Source: Hymenobacter sp. BRD67 (GTDB lineage: Bacteria > Bacteroidota > Bacteroidia > Cytophagales > Hymenobacteraceae). From it: a DNA stretch of 64,000 bases. Of this stretch, positions 10,230 to 21,000 are shown one piece after another. The stretch lies in the NCBI RefSeq assembly GCF_013256425.1, contig NZ_CP053904.1, forward strand, positions 3,100,001-3,164,000. Reading direction: 5' to 3'. A model generated the notes under the pieces. That model was not told the origin of the DNA and did no database searches. It saw only the letters and a list, made by a program, of their open reading frames with translations. The position numbers and the translations under genes are program-made. The stretch's first letter is position 1. The number at the start of each line of letters is the position of its first letter.

Positions 10230-10878
10230 ATATTTTCTCTTTTATAAAAGCCAGGCGGCAAGCTACTTCGGTAATCCAGACGCCGAGGAGCGTCCAGCCG
10301 ATAACGGCCGGATAAAACACCATGCGCATCGCGCTATCAAGGTCGTACTTCGAGAAGCCGGGATTGCCACCCATGCCGGGGTGCAGCGACGCCGACGCCA
10401 GCCGGGGCATGATAAACAGCAGCGGAATGGCCGCCGCAAACGCAAAAATATTATAGATGGCCGAAAGCCGCGCCCGCTGCTGCTCGTCGGGCACGGCCCC
10501 GCGCAGCACCAGGTAAGCCGCGTAAATGAGCATGGTAACGGCCGCCCCGTTGAGCTTTACGTCGGTTGTCCACCAGGTGCCCCAGGTGTAGCGGGCCCAT
10601 ATGCTGCCGGTCATCAGCCCCAGGCAGCCCAGCAAAATGCCGGTTTTGGCCGACTCGTGGGCCAGAATATCGAGGTGCGTGCTGGGGCTGCGCAGGTAGC
10701 GAATAGAATTCACCACCGAAGCGAGCAGGATAATGGTCATACCAAACCACATTGGCACGTGGAAGTACAGATTACGCTCCGTTTCGTTGAGAATGGCCAG
10801 GCGGGGCACATGGCCCAGCAAGCCCATTACAGCCGTGTAGAGCAGCAGCACAATGGCCAGGTATTTCCACCACTTCAT
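10210..10878 (-). CDS. ccmC: Haem exporter/handling protein CcmC
   Basis: CcmC is the inner-membrane component that attaches haem to CcmE. The 222-residue protein has about six membrane helices and the tryptophan-rich loop WGTWWTTDVKL, a slight variant of the WWD consensus (the usual second-to-last Trp is Thr). Conserved histidines are visible in YFHVPMWF and in the SLHPGMGG loop. I chose the ATG at 10878 (MKWWKYL) over the upstream ATG at 10938, whose extra 20 residues look non-conserved. It lies 110 bases after ccmB and overlaps ccmD. Confidence 0.9.
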   Translation of the reverse strand: MKWWKYLAIVLLLYTAVMGLLGHVPRLAILNETERNLYFHVPMWFGMTIILLASVVNSIRYLRSPSTHLDILAHESAKTGILLGCLGLMTGSIWARYTWGTWWTTDVKLNGAAVTMLIYAAYLVLRGAVPDEQQRARLSAIYNIFAFAAAIPLLFIMPRLASASLHPGMGGNPGFSKYDLDSAMRMVFYPAVIGWTLLGVWITEVACRLAFIKEKIYEKQLA

Positions 10879-10988
10879 TTTGTAAATGCTTAGCTGGCAG
10901 TAGGTAGCCGACAGCTTCTTTAAGAAGTAAAAGCACATTAAGCTTAGGCTTCAAAGGCTAACGGCCGTTAGTATTTGAAGCCCGTTAC

Positions 10989-11660
10989 TCAGCTGCGCCA
11001 TAGAAAGGGAAACAACAGATAAGACACCGCGCCCACAATAAAGTTCAGCGCCACCAGCGTAATGACCGAGCTCTGGCTGGCCTCCCAGGGTAGGCCATCG
11101 AGCGCATTTTTACTTACTTTAACCAATAGCAAAAGCACGGGTACCAGCACCGGCAAGCCCAGCACGGCCAGCAGCGTACCGCCCCCTGCCCGGCCCGCGC
11201 CGCAATGCCCGATACCAGCGTCAGCGACGAAGCCAGGCTCAGGGCACCCAGCGCAATACTGCTAGTGTAAAGCGGCCAGTCCTGCACCGGGTTGCCGAGC
11301 AGCAAGGTATACAGCAGCAGCCCCGGAATAGCCAGCGCCAACAGCAGCAGCGCGTTGTAAAAAATCTTGGCTAGTACTACGGCCTCGGGCCGGGCCACGG
11401 TGTAATAGTAGAGCCGCAGGCCGGCCGACTCCTGGGCCAGCCCCGCCCCGCTGCCCCGAGGGCCGCAAAGAGCAAAATAACCCAGAACAGCGCATTCCAG
11501 GCGGGCGGGGGCGGAGCCCCCCGCGAAAGCTAAAGCTGAGGTAACTAACGTACACTGTGCCACCCACATAAAGCAGCAGACCGCCCAGAGCGCTGCGCTG
11601 CCGCCACTCCAGGCGCAGGTCTTTCAGCAGCAACAACCAGATTTCAGCAAGCAGCGACAC
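10989..11660 (-). CDS. ccmB: Haem exporter permease CcmB (three probable base-call gaps)
   Basis: CcmB is the membrane permease of the CcmAB ABC transporter that acts in cytochrome c maturation. The product begins with the cytoplasmic LLLLKDLRLEWRQRSALGG segment and then shows the family core (WNALFWVILLFAAL, LYYYTVARPEAVVLAKIFYN, LVSGIAAR). The frame changes three times, at the C runs 11517-11522, 11454-11457 and 11182-11186. One additional C at each gives a continuous 224-residue protein, the normal CcmB length, ending at the TGA at 10989. The GTG at 11660 lies five bases after a TAnnTTTG box. Its ATPase partner CcmA is not in this window. Confidence 0.82.
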
Positions 11661-11665
11661 GGCTG

Positions 11666-11673
11666 CAAAAGTA
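11666..11673 (-). promoter_or_regulatory. Candidate -7 box for ccmB
   Basis: The minus strand reads TACTTTTG, five bases before the GTG start, so a transcript could start almost at the initiation codon. The box overlaps the left arm of the inverted repeat at 11669-11746. Confidence 0.5.
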
Positions 11674-11746
11674 ATGCGTAATGGGGAGTAGGTAATGTTG
11701 CGCCACCTACCGGCCCACGTTACCAACTCCCCATTACGCATTACTT
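11669..11746. repeat. TAATG-type intergenic inverted repeat, copy 1
   Basis: Perfect 21-bp arms at 11669-11689 and 11726-11746 (core GTAATGCGTAATGGGGAGT and its complement) with a 36-base loop. It fills the gap between ccmB and the propeller/barrel gene and overlaps the stop-proximal base pairs of the latter. Similar TAATG-rich inverted repeats occur at 28260-28333 and 30780-30852. Confidence 0.7.
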
Positions 11747-11748
11747 GA

Positions 11749-14700
11749 TTAGAAGTCGTGGCCCAGCGTCAGATAGGGCTTGGGCTTGGAGGTAACGTAA
11801 TTTTCGCGGGCCCAGGCCATGTCGAACTTCACGTAGAAGCCCAGCAGACTGCTGCGCACGCCGGCCCCGTAGCCCATCAGGATGGGGTTGCTGAAGTTGG
11901 TGACGGTACCGAAGAAGGGGCTGCCCGAGTTGACGTTGGCGATGGGAACGGTATTGTTGGAGTTGTCTTCGCCAAAGGGGTTGGTGCCGTTGTAGGCAGT
12001 ACCCGCATCGAAGAAGCCTACAAACTGCAGATTGCGCAGAAAGCCGGAATAGATGGGCCGGTTGGCGAAATACTGCACAATGGGGATGCGCAGCTCACTA
12101 TTAAACAGCACGTAGCGCGTACCGGTGCGCTTGCTCAGGTCAAAGCCCCGCAGGTTGGTTACGAACTGCTGGTAGAACATGGTAGTGGGGTCGGGCAGGG
12201 CCTGGTTGCTGCCTGCAGGCACCAGCAGGCGGTCGCCGGTATAGCTTTGGTTTATCCAGTTGTCCATGCCGCCCAGGCGAAACACCTGCGGATTGCTACC
12301 CGACTCGGCCAACCCAAAAAACTGGCCATAGCTGGCCCGGTTGGCCCACACTATCTGGCGATGAATCTTTTGGTAGTGACGCAGGTCGATGTAGAACTTG
12401 CCAAAGTTGTTGGCCTTGGTCTGAATATCGTTCATTTGCAATATACCCACTTTCATGCGGGTACCTACCAGCATATTGACCCCGGTGGCACGCGAATTAT
12501 CGAACACCAGCTCCGCGTTGTAGCCCAGATAGTTACGGGCAATGTCGCCGTCGGTCGTGCTGTTGCCGGTAAGCGCCCGGCTAATATTGTCGTAGCGGGG
12601 CCCGCCCGCAAGCTCAGGCTATGCGTGAGCGGGTAGGCCAGCGTGGGAGCTACCTCGTGGCGGCCAAAGCGCAACAGCTGCCCCGAGCCCGTGCCATCAT
12701 CGAAGAAATAGGCCTGCTTCTGATAAGCCAACGTCCAGTCGAAGCGCCGGGTCACATTCGTGTACGAAACATTGATGTTGCTCGTACGAAAATCGAGCTG
12801 CCCAAAGATGCTGGCCTGAAAGCGGTTATTCTCAAACGCATCGGATAGGTTGGCCTGCAGCGACAACCCGAAGCCCAGCAAGGGGTCGATGGCCACGCCT
12901 GTCATCAGGTTATCGGCCATGAAGCGGGTGTCGTAGCGGTAAGGGCCGGCAATGGCCGGATTGCTACCGGGCCGGCTGGCCGTGGTAGCCGTGCGGGCCG
13001 GCGCACGGCGAGGGCGCACCGGCGCAACATCCTCATCCTCCTCAAACTGATAGTTGTTGGGGTTGAGCGGCGCGGTGCTGCCGCGATGCTTGCCCGGCGT
13101 GGCAGTGGCTGCCGGGGTAGCCGCCGCAGGCGTGGTGGCGGGGGCCGCCTGTGGCGCGGCAGCCTGCGGCCGTACCGGCGCCGGCTGTGAGCGGTTTTCC
13201 AGAATGCGCTGGCGGGAGGTTTTGCCAACTACCAGGCTGGCAGGCAGGTCGTAGTGCGGATACAGGAAGAGCAGGTCGCGGGCCTGCACCTGCGGAATAA
13301 AGGCCAGCGCGCCCGAAGGCATGCTGAGGTCAAAGTCCTGAATATTCGCCGCAAAATTGCTTATCGGCTGGTGCTGGCCGGTTTTGCGCGAGTACCGGAA
13401 CAACCCTCTAACGCCGCTTTCTTCGCCCAGGTACACAATCTCGTCGTCGGATAGCGGGCGGGGGCGGGTTTCGTTAGAGATAGTGCTTACCAGCGGCTCA
13501 ATGGGCGTAGCACGGCCATCGAGGTGGCAGATAAACAGGTCGTAGTTGTTGACTACGTTCGGAAAAGTAGCCGGCCGGGCATGGCCAGTCGAGTCGAGGT
13601 AGCGGTTGGAGCTGAACACCACTTCCTGGCCGTTGGGCATAAATACCGCCTGCTGGTCGTCAAACAAGTCATTGGTCAGCCTTTCGGGCTGCCGGCTGCC
13701 GGCCCGCAGCAAATAGATATCGTTCTGCCCGTTTTGCACGGCCGTAAATACCAGCGCTTTGCCATCGGCCGAGTAGTTCATATCAAGCACCTCGTCGTAG
13801 GGCGCGAAAATGGTGGCCGGGTGGCGCAGGCGCAACGCCCCCGCAAACGGCCAATGAGTACAGTACGCGTGGCGTCGTGCACGTGCAGGGTCATGCGGCC
13901 TTGCTGCATCTCGGCCACGGCAAGCTGGGCATTGCCGCGCCAGGCCAGCACGGGCAGCCGGGTTTCTACCTGCTGGTCGGGCGTACGGTAGCCGCCCTGG
14001 AGCAGCGTATGGCGGTGGGAGCCGTCGCGATTAGCTATTACCACATGGTAGCGGCCCTGCTCATTTACGGCGTAGGCCAGATGCTGGCCGTCGGGGCTGA
14101 AAACGGGCTGCGAAAACACGTCGAGCCCGCGCTTGTTGCGGCTGCTGAGGCGGTTAGCCTCGGCTGGCACCACCAGGGTAGCCAGCGCGCCGCCCGTGTT
14201 GATATCGCGGTAGTAGCTCACCCAATTACGCAAGAACACCTTGTAGGGCACATTGAGCGACGATGAGATGCCTACTTCCACGTCGCGGGTGATGCGCGTG
14301 AGATTCAGCACGTTCTGCACCGTGCCATAGCCGTAGCGCTCAGCAATATAATTCCAGATGCTGTGGCCGGCCAGCCGCGGGTTGCGGGTAAAGAACTGGG
14401 CCGTTCGGTTGCCGCTTGGGTACTGGCGCACCATGTCGCGCATGTAAGCATCCATGTCGATGCTCCAGCCCTCGGCCGCGTACGCCGAGGCCCCACTGAC
14501 AAACCAGTCGGGCAGCTGCAACATATAGTTGCTTTGCAATACTTCCCGCAGCGAGCCGCCGTACAGCATATCGTTGAGCAGCACCTGCGTTATTTGGAAG
14601 CTCAGCTCGCGCTTGAAGTCGGTTTGGCGGCCCGTAAAGGCCACTTGAACTTTAGTTTGCTTCGCCAGCTGCGCCTCGCCCCCGTTCACGGCATTGGCCA

Positions 14701-15064
14701 CGGGCAGCCCGATGTTGCTCTGCCGCAGGTCGCCGACCGAGTTGTAGAGCATGAGCGTGGTCTTGCTGTAGGGGAAGTACCCTACCAGGGCCGTAATGCG
14801 TTGCAGTTCCTGCTCAGCATACTCGGCCGTGCGACGGGCGCTCGCTTCCCCACCCGCATAAAAATAGACGTTGAAATTCTGGGTTGAAAACTCCTCCCAA
14901 TTGAATTTCTTGTACTGAATGCGCACCCGGCCAAAGGGCTCCTGGGCAGTTTGGGCGCGGGCGGGCAGCACCGCGGCGCCGGCCAGCAACAGCAGCAGTA
15001 CCCAATAGCCTGCTTCCCGCAGTGGGCCGGCGGCAAGCCGGCGGAGTGATTGGAAAAAATTCAC
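11749..15064 (-). CDS. Peptidase-MA-like / TolB-type beta-propeller / outer-membrane barrel fusion protein
   Basis: A 1105-residue exported protein once two sites are corrected. A signal peptide ends near ARAQ. The N-terminal domain (about 35-290) resembles peptidase-MA-like regions (LPDWFVSGASAYAAEGW, HSIWNYIAERYG) but has no HExxH, so it is probably not a protease. WD40/TolB-like propeller repeats follow (FSPDGQHLAYAVN, NYSADGKALVFTA, FMPNGQEVVFSSN), then an Ala/Pro/Thr-rich linker and a C-terminal surface-antigen-type beta-barrel ending LTLGHDF with a terminal Phe. Bases are missing at C runs 13838-13842 and at 12597-12600. GTG 15064 gives a compact signal peptide; ATG 15115 is the alternative. 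Function unknown; likely outer-membrane and perhaps envelope biogenesis. Confidence 0.75.
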
Positions 15065-15194
15065 AGCAAATCGAGTCAGAATAATGGCAGAAGAAATGTA
15101 GACCGGCCGCAACAAAAGCCTCTCCCGGAACCAGCATCAGCGTTTCCTGTTCTTAACGCACAACAGGCCGGTCTGGTGTGCGAGTATCGGCAAC

Positions 15195-16277
15195 TTAGGA
15201 AGGACAATGCGCATAGTAACGAGCTAAGGTAACATCGGGCCACAGCTCGGCACCACTGGCAAGGTGCTCGGCCAGCAGGGCGGCCAGGCGCGGAGCCAGG
15301 CTCACCCCCTTGGAGCCAAAGCCGCCAAAAAGGGTCAGCCACGGCAGGGTGGGGTGCCGGCCCAGCAGCGGACGGCGGTCGCGCACAGCGGGCCGCACGG
15401 CGCGGCGCTCGCCCCGCACTTCAAACGGCAGGTCCGTAAGCCCGGCCAGCCGCCCGGCCAGCTCACGCCGGTCGCTGTCGTCGGGCTCGGTAGCAAAAGG
15501 CGGCCAGCGGTAGGTGGCGCCCACCCGAAACTGGCCTTCGGGCCCGGCCGGCACTACGTAGGCACCCCGATTGAGTACCTGATTTGGGCTAAGACCGGGC
15601 ACTACCACATCGAGCACCGCGCCCTGATTTGGGGTAAGCGGCAGCCAGCTGAAGTGCGGGCAAGCCAGCGCCGCTACGCCCTGGCAGCACACCACCTGCC
15701 GTGCCCGTAGTTGCCCCGGTGCATAGGCCACGCCCGTGCCGCTGCTAACGAGGTGCTGCCAGCTAAAAGTTTCTTCGCGCAGCCAGCCCTCCGCCCGGCC
15801 TTGCCGCGCCAGCAAGTTCAAAAGCCACTCTACGCGCAGGTGGCCGCCCCCGCGCAGCCAGGCGCCGCCAAAGGGAGCCAGCAGACCCGCCCGCTCAATG
15901 GGCGCAGACTCGATTTTCTCGACGAAGCCTTCCCAGGGGTTGGCTGAGGCCCGCGCCAGCATCTGCTGCTGCTCCTGCTCGGAGCCGAATACTTTCAGAA
16001 TAGGGCTGGCCTGAAAAAAATCTTCGCCAAGTTCGGCAGCGAGGGCTTCGTAGTAGGCAACAGCGTAAGGCAGCGTTTCCTGCGCCCGCCAGGTAAGGGC
16101 AAAGCGCTTGCCGGCCACGGGGTTCATAAGGCCAGCCGCCACCCGGGATGCCGTATCGGGCCGGGGGTCGTCGTACACCAGCACGCGGTAGCCGCGCCCG
16201 CGCAGCTCGCGCGCCAGCACCGCCCCGGCAATGCCGTGCCCTACCAGCAGGTAATCGTAGTCGGAGAAATCAGTCAT
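15195..16277 (-). CDS. FAD-dependent oxidoreductase, DAO family
   Basis: A 360-residue flavoprotein of the D-amino-acid oxidase/glycine oxidase fold. The N-terminal Rossmann motif (YLLVGHGIAGAVLARELRGRG) is followed by the acidic ribose-binding residue in VLVYDD, and a C-terminal FAD-contact segment reads FGGFGSKGVSLAPRLA. The sequence VAAGLMNPVAGKRF after the first motif is typical of a Bacteroidota branch related to the MnmC oxidoreductase domain. I cannot name the substrate. ATG 16277 (MTDFSDYDYLLVG) is preferred to the ATG four codons upstream. The gene diverges from an MBL hydrolase across a region holding a 17-bp inverted repeat. Confidence 0.8.
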   Translation of the reverse strand: MTDFSDYDYLLVGHGIAGAVLARELRGRGYRVLVYDDPRPDTASRVAAGLMNPVAGKRFALTWRAQETLPYAVAYYEALAAELGEDFFQASPILKVFGSEQEQQQMLARASANPWEGFVEKIESAPIERAGLLAPFGGAWLRGGGHLRVEWLLNLLARQGRAEGWLREETFSWQHLVSSGTGVAYAPGQLRARQVVCCQGVAALACPHFSWLPLTPNQGAVLDVVVPGLSPNQVLNRGAYVVPAGPEGQFRVGATYRWPPFATEPDDSDRRELAGRLAGLTDLPFEVRGERRAVRPAVRDRRPLLGRHPTLPWLTLFGGFGSKGVSLAPRLAALLAEHLASGAELWPDVTLARYYAHCPS

Positions 16278-16296
16278 TAGCAGCGGCAAAGTACGG

Positions 16297-16371
16297 TGGG
16301 AGGAAGTGAGGGCGGCAGCAGCGCAGAAAGGCAGCGCGCCCCTGGGGTTCGGCGGCCCTCACTTCCTCCCA
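16297..16371. repeat. Inverted repeat between divergent genes, 17-bp perfect arms
   Basis: Arms at 16297-16313 (TGGGAGGAAGTGAGGGC) and 16355-16371 (complement) flank 41 bases that include a second small palindrome (CCCCTGGGG). It lies between the divergent FAD oxidoreductase and MBL hydrolase genes, next to the -7 box of the latter, so it may be an operator pair or a hairpin. Confidence 0.65.
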
Positions 16372-16373
16372 AT

Positions 16374-16381
16374 TACCTTTG
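16374..16381 (+). promoter_or_regulatory. Candidate -7 box for the MBL hydrolase
   Basis: TACCTTTG matches TAnnTTTG and ends only four bases before the ATG at 16386, which predicts a leaderless or nearly leaderless mRNA. Confidence 0.55.
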
Positions 16382-16385
16382 CCAC

Positions 16386-17030
16386 ATGCTCCGAATAGTC
16401 AGCTTCACCTTCAACGCTTTCAGCGAGAACACTTACCTGCTTATCGACGAGGCGAGCCGGGCCACGGCCATTGTGGACCCCGGCGCCTACTCGGCCGATG
16501 AGCAGCGTACCCTGCACCACTACCTCGAAAGCGAAAAGCTGGTCGTGCAGTACCTGCTCAACACCCACGCCCACATCGACCACGTGCTGGGCAATGCCTT
16601 TGTGCTGCAGCACTACCCAAATATACCCTTTTTGCTACATTCGCTCGACCTGCCCACCCTGCGGGCTGTGCCAACTTACGCCGGCCCCTACGGCTTTGCG
16701 GCCTACGAGCCGGCCGAGCCCACGGGTGAGCTAACGGCCGGGCAGGTTATCGAGCTGGGCGAGAGCCGGCTGGAGGTGCGCTTTGCCCCTGGTCACGCGC
16801 CGGGCCATGTGGTGCTTTATGATGCAGCCGGCGGGCAGCTGGTAGGCGGCGATGTGCTGTTTAAGGGCAGTGTGGGCCGCACCGACCTGCCGGGCGGCGA
16901 CCACGCCACGCTGCTGGCCAGTATCAGAAAAGAGTTGCTTTCGCTGCCCGACGCCACGGTTGTGTACCCTGGCCACGGCCCGGCCACAACTATCGGCGAG
17001 GAGCGGCGGAGCAATCCGTTTTTGAAGTAA
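16386..17030 (+). CDS. MBL-fold metallo-hydrolase, glyoxalase II-like
   Basis: A 214-residue soluble hydrolase. The metal-binding motif THAHIDH (HxHxDH) is at about residues 61-67; the next ligands are in PGHAPGHVVLY, GGDVLF (Asp) and the C-terminal VYPGHGPAT (His). This arrangement is that of the short glyoxalase II-like group, which hydrolyses thioesters such as S-lactoylglutathione analogues; the true substrate is not determined here. The ATG at 16386 follows a -7 box by four bases, and a longer reading frame from 16296 would start inside the inverted repeat. pssA follows 129 bases downstream on the same strand. Confidence 0.85.
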   Translation: MLRIVSFTFNAFSENTYLLIDEASRATAIVDPGAYSADEQRTLHHYLESEKLVVQYLLNTHAHIDHVLGNAFVLQHYPNIPFLLHSLDLPTLRAVPTYAGPYGFAAYEPAEPTGELTAGQVIELGESRLEVRFAPGHAPGHVVLYDAAGGQLVGGDVLFKGSVGRTDLPGGDHATLLASIRKELLSLPDATVVYPGHGPATTIGEERRSNPFLK

Positions 17031-17159
17031 GCGCTGAATTCGGACTTTTATCAGGGTAAAGGGGAAGCAGCTACTCACGGCTTCGCTTGTCAGAATTACT
17101 ACTCACAACAGTGGCGTAAGGCATGAGAAAGCCGGCGCTGTGCTCAGGCAGTCAACTCC

Positions 17160-17894
17160 TTGAAACGACATATTCCCAACGCTGTTACCTGCCTCAACCT
17201 GCTGTGCGGGTGCCTGGCGCTCACGTTTATTTTTCGGGGCGAGCTGGTAATGGGAGCCTACCTGGTGGGCATCGCCGCCGTGGCCGACTTCTTCGACGGG
17301 CTGCTGGCGCGGGCGCTGCGGGTGTCGTCGCCCATCGGTAAAGACCTGGACTCGCTGGCCGATATGGTGTCGTTTGGGGTAGTGCCGGGGGCCATTTTGT
17401 ACATGCTGCTGACCAGCCACGAGGTATGGGCAGCGAGCGGCTGGCACTGGCTGGCGCGCCTGGGTTTCGTCGTGAGTATTTTTTCGGCCCTGCGCCTGGC
17501 CAAGTTCAATAACGATACGCGCCAAACAACCTCGTTTATTGGCCTGCCTACGCCGGCCTGCACGCTGGTGGTGGCCTCGCTGCCGCTCATTCTGGCCCAC
17601 GACCGGTTTGGTCTGAGTGGTATCATCCTCAATCCGTGGCTGCTGCTGGGTCTTACTGCGCTGCTCTCGGGCCTGCTGGTGGCCGAGCTGCCGCTCTTCG
17701 CCCTGAAATTTAAAAACCTGCGCTGGCTGGGAAACCGGCGGCGGTTTATTTTTGTAGGGGTGGCATTGGTGCTGGTTGCTACGTTGCGGTCGGCCGGCAT
17801 ACCGGTGGCGGTGCTGCTCTACGTGCTCATGTCGGTGCCCGGCCGGGTGCGCAGCCGCGACGGCCTCGAACCCAGCCCCGGCAGCCCGCAATAA
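17160..17894 (+). CDS. pssA: CDP-diacylglycerol-serine O-phosphatidyltransferase
   Basis: A 244-residue membrane enzyme that makes phosphatidylserine, the precursor of phosphatidylethanolamine. The CDP-alcohol phosphotransferase signature D-x2-D-G-x2-A-R-x8-G-x3-D-x3-D is complete (DFFDGLLAR ... GKDLDSLAD, about residues 44-67). About six to eight hydrophobic helices are present. The start is a TTG giving MKRHIPNAVTCLNLLCG, which matches the usual N-terminus of the family; no ATG fits. The C-terminal 20 residues are polar and probably variable. It sits between the MBL hydrolase and porU, all on the plus strand. Confidence 0.92.
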   Translation: MKRHIPNAVTCLNLLCGCLALTFIFRGELVMGAYLVGIAAVADFFDGLLARALRVSSPIGKDLDSLADMVSFGVVPGAILYMLLTSHEVWAASGWHWLARLGFVVSIFSALRLAKFNNDTRQTTSFIGLPTPACTLVVASLPLILAHDRFGLSGIILNPWLLLGLTALLSGLLVAELPLFALKFKNLRWLGNRRRFIFVGVALVLVATLRSAGIPVAVLLYVLMSVPGRVRSRDGLEPSPGSPQ

Positions 17895-17983
17895 GTTGGG
17901 CGCTATCACTGTTAGGTTACCAGAAATTGAGTAGCCGCCTTTCAGCTACGCATCTCTGACCCACGAGCGGTGAACAGCCTGTT

Positions 17984-17991
17984 TATATTTG
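17984..17991 (+). promoter_or_regulatory. Candidate -7 box for porU
   Basis: TATATTTG fits TAnnTTTG and lies 25 bases before the porU ATG. No clear -33 TTG at the expected distance was found. Confidence 0.5.
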
Positions 17992-18016
17992 AGTAGTGCC
18001 TTAGCAGGTAGTATAT

Positions 18017-21000
18017 ATGCGAAACCTTTTCTCGATGCTGCTGCTGGGAATACTGGTGGGCTTTACCGTGCCAGCGTACGCCCAGGCGGGCGGCCCGGCG
18101 CAGGTAGTGCCCGTTAGCCTCAGCTGGACCACCTACGCCAGCCTGCCCAACCCGCGGGCCAACGCCGACGATGCGCCGCGCCGCGTACCCAGCTTTAAGG
18201 GCGCTTATCATGGGCCCGGTGCCGTGGTGGGCACCTACACGCTACGCCTGGCCGGCACCATCGGCAGCGGCGAGCTGCGTGATGCCGTGTACGAAGCCTT
18301 TCCGGCCGCTGATGTCAAGCTATTGGGTAACATTACCTTGCCCGCCGCGCCGGCCGTGCAGCTGCGCTACGGCACCGAGGCCCGCCGCCCGTACACCTAC
18401 GTGCTGATTCAGCCCGTGCGCCGCAACCCGCAAACCGGCCAGGCCGAGCGCCTGCTGTCGTTTTCCTACGCCGGCCAGGCTACCGGCAGCAACGCGGCCG
18501 CCCGCTACACGGCGGGCCGGACGCACGTCGGCACGTCGGTGCTGAGTAAGGGCGACTGGTTTAAAATCGGCGTGCCGCACAATGGCGTTTATAAGCTCGA
18601 TAAGGCGACGCTCAAAAGCCTGGGCCTGCCCGTAGCCACCCTGGACCCGCGCCGTATCCAGCTCTTTGGCAACGCCATCGGCCTGCTGCCCCAGGCCAAC
18701 TCCGCGCCCCGCCCCGATGACCTGGCCGAAAACAACCTGCTGTTTGTAGGCAATGGAGATGGCGTATTCGATGATAACGAATACTTTCTGTTCTATGCCA
18801 GAGGGCCGCATACCTGGCGGGCCAGCCAGCCGGGAGCCAGTGCGCTTACCGCGGCTCCCACCCAGCCCGGCTTGTTCGGGCTGCTGGGCGAAGGCGGGCG
18901 CTTCAAGCACATCAACAACTTTTACTGCGACACGGCCTACTACTTTGTGACGGTAGGTAACAACAACGGGCGGCGCATTCCAACGGTAGCTGCCCCCGGC
19001 AGAGCGCCGCAGGGGGCGCCCATCACGACGTTTCTGGACCGCCGCTTCTACGAGCATGACCTCGTCAACCTTCTGCACTCGGGCCGCCGCTGGCTGGGCG
19101 AAGCTTTTACGAGCAGCAACCCCCAGCGCGACTTCGTTTTCAGTGGCGATGGCAACCAGCCGCTGGCCGACCTGGTAGCCGGCGATACCCTGCGCCTGAC
19201 CGTAGCTACTGCCAATACGGCTTTGCAAAACAGCAGCTTCGATGTAGCGCTTAACGGTGCCAAGCTGGGTAGTCAGTCGCTGCCCGGCATCCCCAACGGC
19301 TCGTTTACGGCCGTGGCTACCAACGATTTTCACACCTTTACTACCCTCACCCCGGCCGGCCTCACCGACCCTAAGGTAACGCTGACTTTTTCCTCGTACG
19401 ATGCGGCTGGCACCGGCTACCTCGACTACCTGGAGCTGGTGGTGAAGCGCCAGCTGCGCCTCAACGGCTCCTACCTGGAGTTTAACTCGCTCAACTACAA
19501 GCGGGGGCCGGCACCGTAGGCACCTTCACGGTAGCTAACACCAGCCCCGGCACTCAGGTGTGGGAAGTAACCAACCCGCGCCAGCCGCAGGCGCAGACCC
19601 TAGACGCCAGCAGCAGCTTTCTGGCCTACACCGATTCGCTGCGCGAGTTTGTAGCCGTGCAGCCCAGCGGCACCTTCGATGCGCCCCGGCTGTTTGGCAA
19701 AATTCCGAATCAGAACCTGCACGCCCTCAACAGCGATGGCAAGCTGAATTTGGTGATTGTAACCTACCCGCCGTTCCAGGCGCAGGCCGAGCGGCTGGCC
19801 CAGCACCGCCGCGACTATAACGGTCTCAATGTGGCCGTGGTAACCACTAAGCAGGTGTACAACGAATACAGCTCGGGCGGGCAGGATGCCACCGCCATCC
19901 GCGACCTGATGAAGCAGGTGTACGACCGCAACCCCGACCCGGTAGGCAATCGCGGCTACCTGCTGCTGTTTGGCGATGCTTCGTTCGACTATAAGTCGTC
20001 GCCCTACAACGATGCCAGCCAGCAGCCCGCCTGGTGGGTGACCCGCGCACCCTTCAAAACCACCTCCAACTTCAACGCGGCTAACCAGGACTTCGTGCCT
20101 ACCTACGAGTCGCGCGAGTCGTTTCAGCCGGTGGACAACTTCAGTAGTAGCCGTGACAATATTGAGGGACTAAACAGCTATTCATCAGAAGACTACTATG
20201 GCTTGCTCGACGATAGCGAGGGCGAGTGGATAGAGGCTAACGTGGGCAATTTCGAAGCCACCGACATCGGCATCGGGCGCCTGCCCGTGCGTACGCCTAT
20301 CAACGACCGGGCTAATGCGGCTCAGGCCCAGCAGGTGGTAGATAAGCTTATTGCCTACGACTCGCCGGCCAGCTTTGGCAAGTGGCGCAACCGTATCACC
20401 CTCACGGCCGACGACACGGACGCGGAAAAAACCAACGAGTTTGCCACCGAGTCGGAAACCATTTTCGCCGTCAACATCACTTCCCGTGAGCCGGCCTACA
20501 ACCTGCGGAAGGATTATCTCGACCTGTTTCCGCAGGTAAGCGTAGCGGCCGGCCAGCGCTCACCGGCCGCCGTGGCCGCCATAGATGAAGCGCTGGAGCA
20601 GGGCTCGCTGATGATTGGCTATACCGGCCACGGGGGCCGCGAGGCCTGGCCGATGAGCAGATTATCACGATTCCTTCGCTGCTGGCGCTCAATAACCAAA
20701 ACCGCCTCACCTTTTTCGTAACCGGCACCTGCGACCTGAGCACCTACGACAACCCCGACTTTACCTCCGCCGGCGAGCAGGTACTTACCGACAATGTCAC
20801 GGGGGGTGCCGTCGGGCTATTTACTACCACCCGTGTAGTTTATTCAAATTTTAATACAGAGGTTGTTAATAATTTCTACACTCAGGTATTAACCCGCAAC
20901 GCAGCGGGCACGCTGCCCTACCTGGGCCTGGCGGCCAGCACCGCTAAAAATAATTCGCCCAGCGGCGACCTTAACAACCGCAACTATACCCTGCTCGCTG

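Noticed and set aside
17103..17909. 268-codon minus-strand frame over pssA
   Set aside because: Low-complexity, His/Gln/Arg-rich shadow; the plus strand encodes a complete PssA signature.
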